NCBI RefSeq assembly: GCF_006439055.1
Contig: NZ_RCZC01000003.1
Coordinates: 496,001 to 560,000 of the forward strand
Length of the DNA stretch: 64,000 nt
Direction: 5' to 3'
From: Sphingomonas glacialis
GTDB lineage: Bacteria > Pseudomonadota > Alphaproteobacteria > Sphingomonadales > Sphingomonadaceae
How positions within the stretch are numbered: position 1 is the first letter of the stretch; the number at the start of each line of letters is the position of its first letter. The notes beneath the pieces were generated by a model. It searched no databases, was not told the origin of the DNA, and was given only the letters and a program-made list of their open reading frames with translations. Shown in pieces: positions 54,606 through 62,774 of the stretch. A program made the position numbers and the translations under genes.

Positions 54606-55748
54606 ATGTCCCTCCGCCCGTGGCGCGACATCAACCGTCGTCAGAGCCGCCAGATCATGGTCGGCAACGTGCCGGTCGGCGGCGACGCGCCCGTCACCGT
54701 CCAGACGATGACCAACACGCCGACCGACGACGTCAAGGCGACGATCGACCAGATCCGCCGCTGCGAGGATGCCGGCGTCGACATCATCCGCGTGTCGTGC
54801 CCCGACGTGGAGAGCACCGCGGCATTGAAGCAGATCGTCCGCGCGAGCCGCGTTCCGATCGTCGCCGATATCCACTTCCACTATAAGCGCGCGCTCGAAG
54901 CCGCCGATGCCGGTGCTGCGTGCCTGCGCATCAACCCGGGCAATATCGGCTCGGCGAGCCGCGTGAAGGAAGTGATCGACGCCGCCAAGTCGAACGGCTG
55001 CGCGATCCGCATCGGCGTCAACGGCGGGAGCCTCGAAAAGCATCTGCTCGAGAAATATGGCGAGCCGTGCCCCGATGCGCTGGTCGAATCGGCGATGGAT
55101 CACATCAAGATTCTGCAGGATCACGACTTCCACGAGTTCAAGGTCGCGGTGAAGGCGTCGGACTTCTTCCTCGCGGTGGCGGCCTATCAGCAGCTCGCCG
55201 AACTGGTCGATTGCCCGCTGCATCTCGGCATCACCGAGGCGGGCGGGTTTGTCGGCGGTACCGTCAAGTCGTCGATCGGGATCGGCTCGCTGCTGTGGTA
55301 CGGCATCGGCGACACGATCCGCGTCTCGCTCTCGGCGGAGCCCGAGGACGAGGTCCGCGTCGGCTTCGAGATCCTGAAGGCCCTCGGCATCCGCAACCGC
55401 GGCGTGCGCGTCGTGTCGTGCCCGTCATGTGCGCGCCAGGGCTTCGACGTGATCCGCACCGTCCAGGCGCTCGAGGAACGGCTGCAGCACATCCGCACGC
55501 CGATGTCGCTGTCGGTGCTCGGCTGCGTCGTCAACGGCCCCGGCGAAGCACGAGAGACCGATATCGGCCTGACCGGCGGCGGCAACGGCAAGCATATGGT
55601 GTATCTGTCGGGCGTGACCGATCACACGGTGAATTCCGAGGACATGCTCGAGCATATCGTCAAGCTGGTCGAGGAAAAGGCGGCGTCGATCGAGGCGCAT
55701 GATGCGGCGGTGGCGGCAGCGGCTCCGGTGGCGGTGGCAGCGGAATAG
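54606..55748 (+). CDS. ispG: 4-hydroxy-3-methylbut-2-enyl-diphosphate synthase IspG
   Basis: A 380-residue Fe-S enzyme of the MEP isoprenoid pathway, converting MEcPP to HMBPP. The three cluster-binding cysteines are in [12 protein letters not shown] (two) and [13 protein letters not shown] (one). [10 protein letters not shown]-like [15 protein letters not shown] and [11 protein letters not shown] are family marks. Start at ATG 54606 after GAGGAAG. A Pro/Ala-rich tail ([14 protein letters not shown]) ends the protein. Confidence 0.97.
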   Translation: MSLRPWRDINRRQSRQIMVGNVPVGGDAPVTVQTMTNTPTDDVKATIDQIRRCEDAGVDIIRVSCPDVESTAALKQIVRASRVPIVADIHFHYKRALEAADAGAACLRINPGNIGSASRVKEVIDAAKSNGCAIRIGVNGGSLEKHLLEKYGEPCPDALVESAMDHIKILQDHDFHEFKVAVKASDFFLAVAAYQQLAELVDCPLHLGITEAGGFVGGTVKSSIGIGSLLWYGIGDTIRVSLSAEPEDEVRVGFEILKALGIRNRGVRVVSCPSCARQGFDVIRTVQALEERLQHIRTPMSLSVLGCVVNGPGEARETDIGLTGGGNGKHMVYLSGVTDHTVNSEDMLEHIVKLVEEKAASIEAHDAAVAAAAPVAVAAE

Positions 55749-55784
55749 GTCTTGTGGTATGTGTCAGGTCTCGGGAGGCCTGAC

Positions 55785-56030
55785 ATGACCTATCATGCCA
55801 AAGTGATCGCTGGCGGCAAGATCGTCATACCCGCGGAATTGCGTCGCGAACTCGGGATTGCGGACGGTGACTCGCTGGTGCTCGCCAAGAGCATTGATGG
55901 GGGAATATCGCTGAAAACCTACGGGCAGGTGGTCCGGGAGGCGCAGCAGGCGTTCCGCGCGATGACCGGTGACGACTATTCCGTGGATCAGTTCTTGCGC
56001 GAGCGTGCGAGCGACTGGCGCGAGGAGTGA
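55785..56030 (+). CDS. vapB: AbrB-type antitoxin (VapB)
   Basis: An 81-residue SpoVT-AbrB swapped-hairpin protein (MTYHAKVIAGGKIVIPAELRRELGIADGDSLVLAKS) with an acidic C-terminal tail ending in RASDWREE that would wrap the toxin. It neutralises the PIN toxin encoded by the next gene and would autoregulate the pair. The start is ATG 55785. Confidence 0.9.
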   Translation: MTYHAKVIAGGKIVIPAELRRELGIADGDSLVLAKSIDGGISLKTYGQVVREAQQAFRAMTGDDYSVDQFLRERASDWREE

Positions 56031-56407
56031 GCGTCGTTCTCGACGCATCGGCGCTCCTCGCGGTACTGTTGGATGAGCCGGGTGCGGAGATGGTGATCTC
56101 GGTCATGCGAGGGAGCGCGCTGTCGGCGGTGAACGCGTCGGAGACGTTCCAGCGTGCGGCAGACAAGGGCCACCAGACGCAGCGCGTTCTCGCATTGCTG
56201 CAGGGCCTCGAGATCGAAGTCGCTCCTTTTACGATGGATCATGCGATCGCTGCGGCCGATCTGCGCCCCGCTACCAAGGCGGCGGGCCTTTCGCTCGGCG
56301 ATCGCGCCTGTCTGGCGCTTGCCGCCGAGCGGCGCGCGACCGTCTACACCGGAGACCGTCGACTGGCTGGCGTCGATATCGGTCTCGAACTTCGTCTGAT
56401 TCGCTGA
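56027..56407 (+). CDS. vapC: VapC-type PIN domain ribonuclease toxin
   Basis: A 126-residue PIN nuclease. Acidic active-site residues: Asp in VVLDASALLAVLL, Glu in NASETFQRAAD, Asp in LSLGDRACLALA, and Asp in VYTGDRRLAGVD. It probably cleaves a tRNA or rRNA when free of VapB. GTG start overlaps the vapB stop (GTGA), the standard toxin-antitoxin arrangement. It lies 2 bp before a DMT transporter gene. Confidence 0.92.
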   Translation: MSVVLDASALLAVLLDEPGAEMVISVMRGSALSAVNASETFQRAADKGHQTQRVLALLQGLEIEVAPFTMDHAIAAADLRPATKAAGLSLGDRACLALAAERRATVYTGDRRLAGVDIGLELRLIR

Positions 56408-56409
56408 AC

Positions 56410-57318
56410 ATGCTTGTGCCAACTACGAAGAAGGTGGGCGCCGCTCTCGCTTTCTCGGTCGCCGCCGCCGGCATCGCGACCTATTCGGCGATGGACGTGC
56501 TGATGAAAGGCCTCAGCATCACCAGCGGCGCCTATTCGGCGGTGCTGTGGCGGTCGCTCGTCGGGGTGGCGTTGCTCGGCACGATCTTCGTGCTGCGGCG
56601 GCGGCCGTTTCCGGGGCGGGCGGCGCTCCGGCTGCATGTCTTGCGCGGGGGCACCGCGGGTTTCTCGGTCTTGCTGTTCTTCTGGGGGCTGGTGCGCGTG
56701 CCGATGGCGCAGGGGGTGGCGCTGACCTTTCTCGCGCCGCTGATCGCGCTCTATTTCGCCGCCGCTCTGCTCGGCGAGACGATCCGGCGTGCGGCGATCT
56801 TCGGGTCGATCGTCGCGAGCCTCGGTGTGTTGATCATCGCCGCGGGCGAGGTGCAGGGGCATGCCTCGACGAGCCACGTGCTCGGCTCGCTCGCGATCTT
56901 TGCCGCGTCGATCTTCTATGCCTACAGCCTGATCCTGCTGCGCCAGCAGGCGCAGGTCGCCGATCCGCTCGAGGTCGCCTTGTTCACCAGCGTCGTGCTG
57001 AGCGGCTTGCTGCTGCTCGGCGCGCCGTGGTTCGCCGGGCTGCCGACCACCGCGCAGCTCCCGTCGATCGGGGCTGCGGCGGTGCTGGGGTCGATCTCGG
57101 CGATGGCGCTCGCCTGGGCGTACAGCCATGCCGAGGCGCAAGTGCTCGCGCCGGTCGAATATACCGCGTTCGTCTGGGCGTCGCTGTTCGGCTGGTGGGT
57201 TTTCCATGAGGTCGTCTCGCTCTACACCGCGCTCGGCGCGGCGCTGATCATCCTGGGATGCGTCCTCGCCGTGCGCGGCCATGCCGCACCCGCTCCACAA
57301 ACCGAGGCCGCCGCATGA
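56410..57318 (+). CDS. DMT family transporter (EamA)
   Basis: A 302-residue ten-helix drug/metabolite transporter with two EamA repeats. The first half starts AGIATYSAMDVLMKGLSITSGAYSAVLWRSLVG and the second SLAIFAASIFYAYSLILLRQ, ending EYTAFVWASLFGWWVFHE. Substrate unknown. The gene start lies 2 bp after vapC; its stop is overlapped by the GNAT start (ATGA). Confidence 0.92.
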   Translation: MLVPTTKKVGAALAFSVAAAGIATYSAMDVLMKGLSITSGAYSAVLWRSLVGVALLGTIFVLRRRPFPGRAALRLHVLRGGTAGFSVLLFFWGLVRVPMAQGVALTFLAPLIALYFAAALLGETIRRAAIFGSIVASLGVLIIAAGEVQGHASTSHVLGSLAIFAASIFYAYSLILLRQQAQVADPLEVALFTSVVLSGLLLLGAPWFAGLPTTAQLPSIGAAAVLGSISAMALAWAYSHAEAQVLAPVEYTAFVWASLFGWWVFHEVVSLYTALGAALIILGCVLAVRGHAAPAPQTEAAA

Positions 57319-57794
57319 TCGAGATCCGTACCGCCACCCCAGCCGACGTCGCGCTGATCCTGCATCTCGTCCGCGAGCTCGCCGAGTTCGAGCGCGCCGC
57401 CGACAAGGTCGTCGCGACCGAGCCGTTGCTCCACGACGCGCTCTTCGGGCCGCATCCGGCCGCCGAGGCGGTGATCGCCGAGCTCGACGGAAAGCCCGTC
57501 GGGATGGCGCTGTTCTTCCACAATTTCTCGACCTGGACCGGTTGGCGCGGGCTGTATCTCGAGGATCTCTACGTCACGCCCGAGGCACGCGGCGCGGGCG
57601 TCGGCAAGGCGTTGCTACAGCATCTTGCCAAACTCGCGGTCGAGCGCGGCTGCACGCGCTTCGAATGGTCGGTGCTCGACTGGAACGAGAAGGCGATCGC
57701 TTTCTACCGTTCGATGGGCGCCGCGCCGATGGAGGAGTGGACCGTCTACCGCGTCACCGGCGACGCGCTCGCCAAGCTGGCGGGGCAGGGCTGA
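57315..57794 (+). CDS. GNAT acetyltransferase, SSAT/diamine acetyltransferase-like
   Basis: A 159-residue GNAT protein. The order DVALILHLVRELAEFE, HNFSTWTGWRGLYLEDLYVTPEARGAGVGKALLQHLA, and CTRFEWSVLDWNEKAIAFYRSMGA matches spermidine/diamine acetyltransferase-like members. Acetyl-CoA loop: ARGAGVGKALL. Substrate could be polyamines or amino acids. Overlaps the DMT gene before and the TfoX-N gene after (TGATG). Confidence 0.92.
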   Translation: MIEIRTATPADVALILHLVRELAEFERAADKVVATEPLLHDALFGPHPAAEAVIAELDGKPVGMALFFHNFSTWTGWRGLYLEDLYVTPEARGAGVGKALLQHLAKLAVERGCTRFEWSVLDWNEKAIAFYRSMGAAPMEEWTVYRVTGDALAKLAGQG

Positions 57795-58144
57795 TGGCGG
57801 TCGATTCGGGCCTGCTCGCCTGGATCGAGGAAGCGCTCGCACCGATCGGCACGGTGACCAAGCGCGCGATGATGGGTGGGGCGACGCTCTATCTCGACGG
57901 CACGATCTTCGCGATCGCCTTCGAGGACGGGCTGTGGATCAAGGCGGATGCGGCGAGCGATGCGGTGTGGGACGAGGCCGGGTGCCCGCGTTTCACCTAC
58001 ACGATGGGCGAGGGGCGCGAAGGCTCGATGAACTATCGCCGCGCGCCTGATGATGTGTACGATGACGCCGATGCGCTGCGCGAATGGGCCAGCCTTGGCG
58101 TGGCGGCAGGCATGCGCGCGCCGATTAAGAAGAAGCGGACTTAA
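57794..58144 (+). CDS. TfoX N-terminal domain protein
   Basis: A 116-residue protein with the TfoX_N fold: IEEALAPIGTVTKRAMMGGATLYLDGTIFAIAFEDGLWIKAD and the final FTYTMGEGREGSMNYRRAPDDVYDDADALREWA. TfoX/Sxy activates competence genes in gammaproteobacteria, but stand-alone TfoX_N proteins are common in alphaproteobacteria and of unknown role. ATG shares one base with the GNAT stop. Confidence 0.88.
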   Translation: MAVDSGLLAWIEEALAPIGTVTKRAMMGGATLYLDGTIFAIAFEDGLWIKADAASDAVWDEAGCPRFTYTMGEGREGSMNYRRAPDDVYDDADALREWASLGVAAGMRAPIKKKRT

Positions 58145-58154
58145 CATGCTTCCA

Positions 58155-58252
58155 CCCCTCCCCTTCAGGGGAGGGGCAGGGGGTGGGGGGTGTCTCACCG
58201 AGACCGGCGCCCGTGACGGCCCCACCCCAACCCCTCCCCTGAAGGGGAGGGG
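58155..58252. repeat. Paired palindromic repeat, family A (between tfoX-like gene and ppa)
   Basis: Copies 58155-58187 and 58221-58252 in opposite orientation; cores CCCCTCCCCT and its complement around TC or GA, with G-rich or C-rich tails (GGGGGTGGGG and CCCCACCCC). A 33-bp spacer separates them. It sits between convergent genes and could be a two-way terminator. Confidence 0.9.
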
Positions 58253-58262
58253 CTCAAGCGGC

Positions 58263-58838
58263 TCAGTCTTCCTGCGCGACCAGGCCCGGTGCGGGATCGC
58301 CCGCAGCCTTGGCGGCGTCGTAGCGCGCGATCGCCTCGATCACGACCTTGCGCGCTTCGTCGCGGTCGCCCCACTTGCCGACGCGGACCCACTTCTTCTT
58401 TTCGAGGTCCTTATAGTGCGTAAAGAAATGCTCGATCTGCTCGAACACGATCTCGGGCATGTCGCCGCGCTCGTTGACGTTCGAATAGTAAGGGAAGGTC
58501 GAATCGACGGGCACGCAGACGAGCTTCTCGTCGCCGCCGGCTTCGTCCTCGAGGTTCAACACCGCGATCGGACGCGCACGCACGACGCAGCCCGGGATGA
58601 AGGGCGAACGCGCGACGACGAGCGCGTCGAGCGGATCGCCATCGGGCGACAGCGTGTGCGGCACGAAGCCGTAATTCGCCGGGTAGCGCATCGGCGTGTG
58701 CAGGATGCGGTCGACGAACAGCGCGCCCGACGCCTTGTCGAACTCATACTTGACCGGCTCGCCGCCGGTCGGGACTTCGATGATCACGTTGAGGTCGTCC
58801 GGCGGGCCCTTGCCGACCGGGATCATGTCGATACGCAT
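58263..58838 (-). CDS. ppa: Inorganic pyrophosphatase, family I
   Basis: A 191-residue soluble enzyme that hydrolyses PPi. The metal-binding signature is SPDGDPLDALVVARSPF with conserved Asp residues; the N-terminal half YEFDKASGALFVDRILHTPMRYPANYGFVPHTLS is classic. The C-terminal KKKWVRVGKWGD is also family-like. Immediately upstream, the M61 peptidase stop leaves 44 bp, which contains the AT-rich TATATTAT; the gene may have its own promoter. Confidence 0.97.
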   Translation of the reverse strand: MRIDMIPVGKGPPDDLNVIIEVPTGGEPVKYEFDKASGALFVDRILHTPMRYPANYGFVPHTLSPDGDPLDALVVARSPFIPGCVVRARPIAVLNLEDEAGGDEKLVCVPVDSTFPYYSNVNERGDMPEIVFEQIEHFFTHYKDLEKKKWVRVGKWGDRDEARKVVIEAIARYDAAKAAGDPAPGLVAQED

Positions 58839-58882
58839 AGTAAGTCCTTAACTACACTGGATAATATAGAATCGAATCGGCC

Positions 58883-60793
58883 TTAACGCGGTGTCAGCAA
58901 ACGGTCCAGCCCACCCTCTCCACTGCCGATCTTCTGGAGGTGCGGATAGCGCAGACCACCGTGATAGTCGATGCTGACCGGGCTGATCTGGTCGTTGCTT
59001 TTGACCAGTAGAACGATTGGCGTCTTGCGCGTCTTGGCGGCGGTGACCGCACCCTTCAGCGCGCTGTCGGAGAAAGCGGTGCCGTCGATCGCGACGATGC
59101 TGTCGCCGATCGTCAGCCCGGCCTTATATGCGGGCGAGTCCCAGCCGACGCCGGTGAGCTTGCCGTCCTTGTCGACCGTCAGGCCGAGCGAGAAGGTGAG
59201 GTTGGTGTTCTTGCGCGCCGCCTCGGCGTTCTTGAAGGCGAGCGTCGGCTCCTCGGTGTAGATCAGCTTGTAGCCGTTCGCCTCGAAGCCCTTCAGCGGA
59301 GCAGGCGCGCCGGTCTCGGTCAGCCGCTTGGTCAGCAGACCGGCCCAGTCATAGGGCTGGATCGTGTTGAGCGTCTTCACCACGTCGTCGAACGTGTAGG
59401 TGACCTCGCCATAATCGCCGTCGTCGAGGCCGAAGAAAGCGCGGCCGAAATCGTCGATCGATTTCTTGCCACCCGATTGCTGGCGCAGGATCGAATCGAC
59501 CTCCATCCACACCAGCAGGCCTTCGTTGTAATAATCCTCCGAGCGCTGGTAGCTCGTCCAGCCCTTGGGGCGGCGCTGCGAGATCGTCGGGTCGTTGGTC
59601 GTGTCTACCATGTCGCGCCAGTTGCGCGCCGGACGGTTGTCGAGCTCGGCCATGATCGCGGCATAACCGTCGAGCGTGTCCTGCTTCGAAACGATCCCCG
59701 AGCGTGCCTGCAGCACATAGCCCCAGAACTGCGTCTGGCCTTCATAGACCCAGAGCAGGCTGCCGCGCATCGGCATGCGGAAATCGGGGGTCCACAGGTC
59801 GGCACCACGACGGAACTTGCCGTCCCAGCTGTGATTATATTCGTGCGGCAGCAGGTTGCGCGAACCCGGGCCGTCCTTCCACTTGGTGAAATAGCCGGGC
59901 TTCACGCCGTCCTCGGACGAGCGGTGGTGCTCTAGCCCGATCCCGCCCATCACGTCGGAGATCGACAGCAGGAACTCGTAGGTGTCGTAATGCTGCGCGC
60001 CGTAGAGCTTGACCGCCTGGTCGACGAGCCGCTTGTGCGCGTCGATCTGCTCGGGGGTCGCGACGAGCTCGGCGGCGTTATCCGCATAGACGTCTAGATT
60101 GACGCGCGGCGAGAGCGGCCACTGCTTGTAATAACGCCCGGCGAGGACGGGCGAATCGACCAGCACTTCGTAATTGGTGAGCTGATAGGCGTAGGTCGAA
60201 CCGTTCGCCTTCGACGGCAGACCCGACGAGGCGGTGAAGCCGGTCGGGTACTTCACCACCGCCTTGACCGGGATCTGCCGCGTGAAATAGCCCGCCGGAT
60301 ACAGGCTCATCGAATTCCACTGCAGTCGCAGCATGTTCGGGGACATTACCACCGAGCCCTGGTCGGGTGCGGTCGCCGAGAGGAACTGCAAATCGATGTC
60401 GAGGCTCTTCGCGCCCGCCGGCACGTCGATGTGGAAGGCATAGACGTCGACCGGATCGCGTGTCCACGCGACTTCCTTGCCGCCGGCGCGGATGTGCAGG
60501 CCGGCGAGCTTGTCGAGCTGGCCGGTCGGCGAATGGTTGCCCGGCAGCCATTTCGGGAAGAGCAGCACCATGTGCCCCGCGCTCACGCCGCTGATCGTCT
60601 CGCGCGTGGTGAAGATGCCGCGCGTCGTGTCGGTCGCGTCGATGTCGAGGCTGATCGTGCCGGGGAACGGGGTGTCGCGCGCGGCCGGGATCGTGTCGAC
60701 GATCGGCACCGGCTGCGGCTTGGAATTTTCGGCCAGCACCGGCGATGCGGTGGTGGCGAGCAACAGGGCGGTGAACGCGACGCGACGGATCAT
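58883..60793 (-). CDS. M61 family (glycyl aminopeptidase-like) metallopeptidase with PDZ domain
   Basis: A 636-residue secreted zinc peptidase. Signal peptide (AFTALLLATTASPVLA). Zinc motif HEYNH (His317-Glu318-...-His321) in NLLPHEYNHSWDGKFRRG, and the third ligand Glu follows in LLWVYEGQTQFWG. A C-terminal PDZ-like domain (DSPAYKAGLTIGDSIVAIDG) is visible. M61 peptidases prefer Gly or Ala at the N-terminus. Same strand as ppa. Confidence 0.92.
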   Translation of the reverse strand: MIRRVAFTALLLATTASPVLAENSKPQPVPIVDTIPAARDTPFPGTISLDIDATDTTRGIFTTRETISGVSAGHMVLLFPKWLPGNHSPTGQLDKLAGLHIRAGGKEVAWTRDPVDVYAFHIDVPAGAKSLDIDLQFLSATAPDQGSVVMSPNMLRLQWNSMSLYPAGYFTRQIPVKAVVKYPTGFTASSGLPSKANGSTYAYQLTNYEVLVDSPVLAGRYYKQWPLSPRVNLDVYADNAAELVATPEQIDAHKRLVDQAVKLYGAQHYDTYEFLLSISDVMGGIGLEHHRSSEDGVKPGYFTKWKDGPGSRNLLPHEYNHSWDGKFRRGADLWTPDFRMPMRGSLLWVYEGQTQFWGYVLQARSGIVSKQDTLDGYAAIMAELDNRPARNWRDMVDTTNDPTISQRRPKGWTSYQRSEDYYNEGLLVWMEVDSILRQQSGGKKSIDDFGRAFFGLDDGDYGEVTYTFDDVVKTLNTIQPYDWAGLLTKRLTETGAPAPLKGFEANGYKLIYTEEPTLAFKNAEAARKNTNLTFSLGLTVDKDGKLTGVGWDSPAYKAGLTIGDSIVAIDGTAFSDSALKGAVTAAKTRKTPIVLLVKSNDQISPVSIDYHGGLRYPHLQKIGSGEGGLDRLLTPR

Positions 60794-60881
60794 GCAGGGG
60801 AGCTTTCTTGGGAAGAGCGGCTGTGGTGGTGGTTTAAGCGGGTGATTCGCTCCGCGTCCACCCCTTCGCCGCGGGATTGCG

Positions 60882-61529
60882 CTACGATCCGCTGCTGCTG
60901 CCGAGCACGTTGATCGTAAAGGCGAGCACGCCGATGTTGAACACGAACGCCGCGAGACACTGGCCGAGCGACACGCGCCGCATCCGGCGCGACGAGATTT
61001 CGACGTCGGAGGTCTGGAAGGTCATGCCGAGCGTGAAGCTGAAATAGAGGAAGTCCCAATAATCGGGCTCGGCGCATTTCGGGAAATCGAGCCCGCCCGA
61101 ATCCTGCCCGTCATCGTCGCAATCCGAATAGAAGAGATGCGCGTAATGCAGCGCATAGACGGTGTTCGAAAACAGCCAGGCCAGCACCAGCGTCACGATC
61201 ACCAGCACGGTGGCGGCGATATCGGTCTTGCCCTGCAATTCCTTGGCGACCGAGGTGAGGATGACGAGCATCGTCACCCCGGTGAGCACGAGCAGCCCGA
61301 CGCGGTTGGCGTCATTGTCCTCGGCCGACTTGCGCATCCGGTCGGCCTCGCCGTGCCCGAGCAGCGTCGAGACGGCGAGCAGGAACACCGCGGCGGCGAC
61401 GTCGAACGCCGCCATCGCGCCGCGCCCCCAGCCGAGCGGGGGGATCGCCACGAACAGGCCGCCCGCGAACAGGATCGCGAACAGGATGAAGCGGGGCGGG
61501 GCGACTTTCTTGCCGAGGTTCAGGCTCAT
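60882..61529 (-). CDS. DUF1345 membrane protein
   Basis: A 215-residue protein with about five hydrophobic segments (ILFAILFAGGLFVAIPP, AVFLLAVSTLLGHGE, LLVLTGVTMLVILTSVA, ATVLVIVTLVLAWLFSNTVYALHYAHLFY, CLAAFVFNIGVLAFTINVLGS). YWDFLYFSFTLGMTFQTSDVEI is the DUF1345 signature. Such proteins are bacterial relatives of ion-channel-like domains; no function is established. Divergent from no gene; followed by the M61 peptidase. Confidence 0.85.
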   Translation of the reverse strand: MSLNLGKKVAPPRFILFAILFAGGLFVAIPPLGWGRGAMAAFDVAAAVFLLAVSTLLGHGEADRMRKSAEDNDANRVGLLVLTGVTMLVILTSVAKELQGKTDIAATVLVIVTLVLAWLFSNTVYALHYAHLFYSDCDDDGQDSGGLDFPKCAEPDYWDFLYFSFTLGMTFQTSDVEISSRRMRRVSLGQCLAAFVFNIGVLAFTINVLGSSSGS

Positions 61530-61589
61530 GGACGCGTGCTACCGCGCTTTTGCGCACCGCGAAATGCTCGCGAAAACATAACGTTTCTG

Positions 61590-62417
61590 TCACATATGGA
61601 GCGCGCGGTTCGCCATCACCCCGGCGATGAACAGCAGATACACGCCGAACACGCGCTTGAGCGGCTCGGCCGGCAGCGCATGCGCGGCGGCGACGCCGAG
61701 CGGCGCGGTGAGGATCGACATCGAGGTGATGACGACCGCGCCGAGCACGTTGACATAGCCGAGCGAGCCGACCGGCAGGCCGGGCTTGCCGAGCCCGATC
61801 AGGATCCAGCCGATCGTGCCGGGTACGGCGATGATGAAGCCGAACCCGGAGGCTGTGGCGATCGCCTTGTGGATCGTGCGCCCGCACAGCGTCATCACGA
61901 TCACCGCGACCGTCCCGCCGCCGATTCCGAGCAGCGAGGAGAAGAGGCCGAGCCCGCCGGCGATCGCCGCGCGCGGCAGGCCGGTCGGCATCGTGTCGCT
62001 GACCTGGCGCCGCGCGAGCTTCGGCACGAGGAAGTTGATCGACATCAGCACGATTCCGCCCGCGAAGATGAAGGTCAGCGTCTGCCCGGTCATGCGCTGT
62101 GCCAGCAGCACGCCGATCCCGACGCCGAGGATGATCCACGGCGCCCAGGTCTTGAGGATCTCGAAATCGACCGCGCCGCGCTTGTGGTGGCTGAGCGTCG
62201 AGCGGAGCGCGGTGACGACGATCGTCGCGAACGACGTGCCGATCGCGACATGCGTATATTCGCCCTTCGCGCCGCCGAGTAGCGGCAGCAGCGCGATCAT
62301 CGCGGGTACGACGACGAAGCCGCCGCCGATCCCGAACAGTCCGGCGGCAAAGCCCGCGAACAATCCGGCGGCGAGCATGGCGATGATGACGGGAGCCCAG
62401 GCGAGGACGAGGCTCAT
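61590..62417 (-). CDS. TSUP family membrane carrier (second copy)
   Basis: A 275-residue TauE/SafE-like carrier with eight helices: IIAMLAAGLFAGFAAGLFGIGGGFVVVP (first repeat) and GGLGLFSSLLGIGGGTVAVIVM (second repeat). It is unlike the 6254-7030 protein in length and repeat wording. Substrate unknown. The gene stands alone; its ATG is followed upstream by a 357-bp non-coding region with a repeat pair. Confidence 0.9.
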   Translation of the reverse strand: MSLVLAWAPVIIAMLAAGLFAGFAAGLFGIGGGFVVVPAMIALLPLLGGAKGEYTHVAIGTSFATIVVTALRSTLSHHKRGAVDFEILKTWAPWIILGVGIGVLLAQRMTGQTLTFIFAGGIVLMSINFLVPKLARRQVSDTMPTGLPRAAIAGGLGLFSSLLGIGGGTVAVIVMTLCGRTIHKAIATASGFGFIIAVPGTIGWILIGLGKPGLPVGSLGYVNVLGAVVITSMSILTAPLGVAAAHALPAEPLKRVFGVYLLFIAGVMANRALHM

Positions 62418-62774
62418 ACACTTGCACTCAAGAGGAAAACGGACATGGAAGACAGACGCATGGCGACCTTTCCGAAACGAGCCGGTGAGATCCTGCAGAT
62501 GCTGAAAAGGGAACTGTAACCGCCCCCGTTGCGCCCATGCTGCGGTGCGGGAGCCGGACGTGTCAAGCGGCTCGCACCTCCCCTTCCTGGAAGGGAGGGG
62601 CTGGGGGTAGGTCCGCCCGCGGAGAGGTCGACGCCCGCCCTAGGCCGACCCACCCCCGACCCCTCCCTTCCAGGGAGGGGAGGAAGAGGGGCAGTCCTTC
62701 CGTTTCAGGGAGGGCAGGGCCCACGCACAACCATCTGGCGCTTGCCCCAACGCTCGCATAGAGAACGCAGCCTT
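62418..62774. other. Intergenic stretch with family A repeat pair
   Basis: 357 bp between the TSUP start (62417) and hisS. A 24-codon open frame, ATG 62444 to TAA 62518, with residues KRAGEILQMLKREL, has no supporting signal. A family A pair (62580-62617 and 62643-62680), with C/G-rich tails (CTGGGGGTAGGTCC and GGCCGACCCACCCCC), fills the middle; a partial third copy follows at about 62703. No gene was seen. Confidence 0.75.
62580..62680. repeat. Paired palindromic repeat, family A (upstream of hisS)
   Basis: Copies 62580-62617 and 62643-62680 in opposite orientation, cores CCCCTTCCT or CCCCTCCCTT and complements, with tails nearly identical to the pair at 33557-33699. A 25-bp spacer is shorter than in the other pairs. 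Confidence 0.9.

Noticed and set aside
62444-62518. 24-codon peptide between TSUP and hisS
   Set aside because: It has an amphipathic look (KRAGEILQMLKREL), but no ribosome site, no conservation evidence and it lies in a repeat-rich gap.
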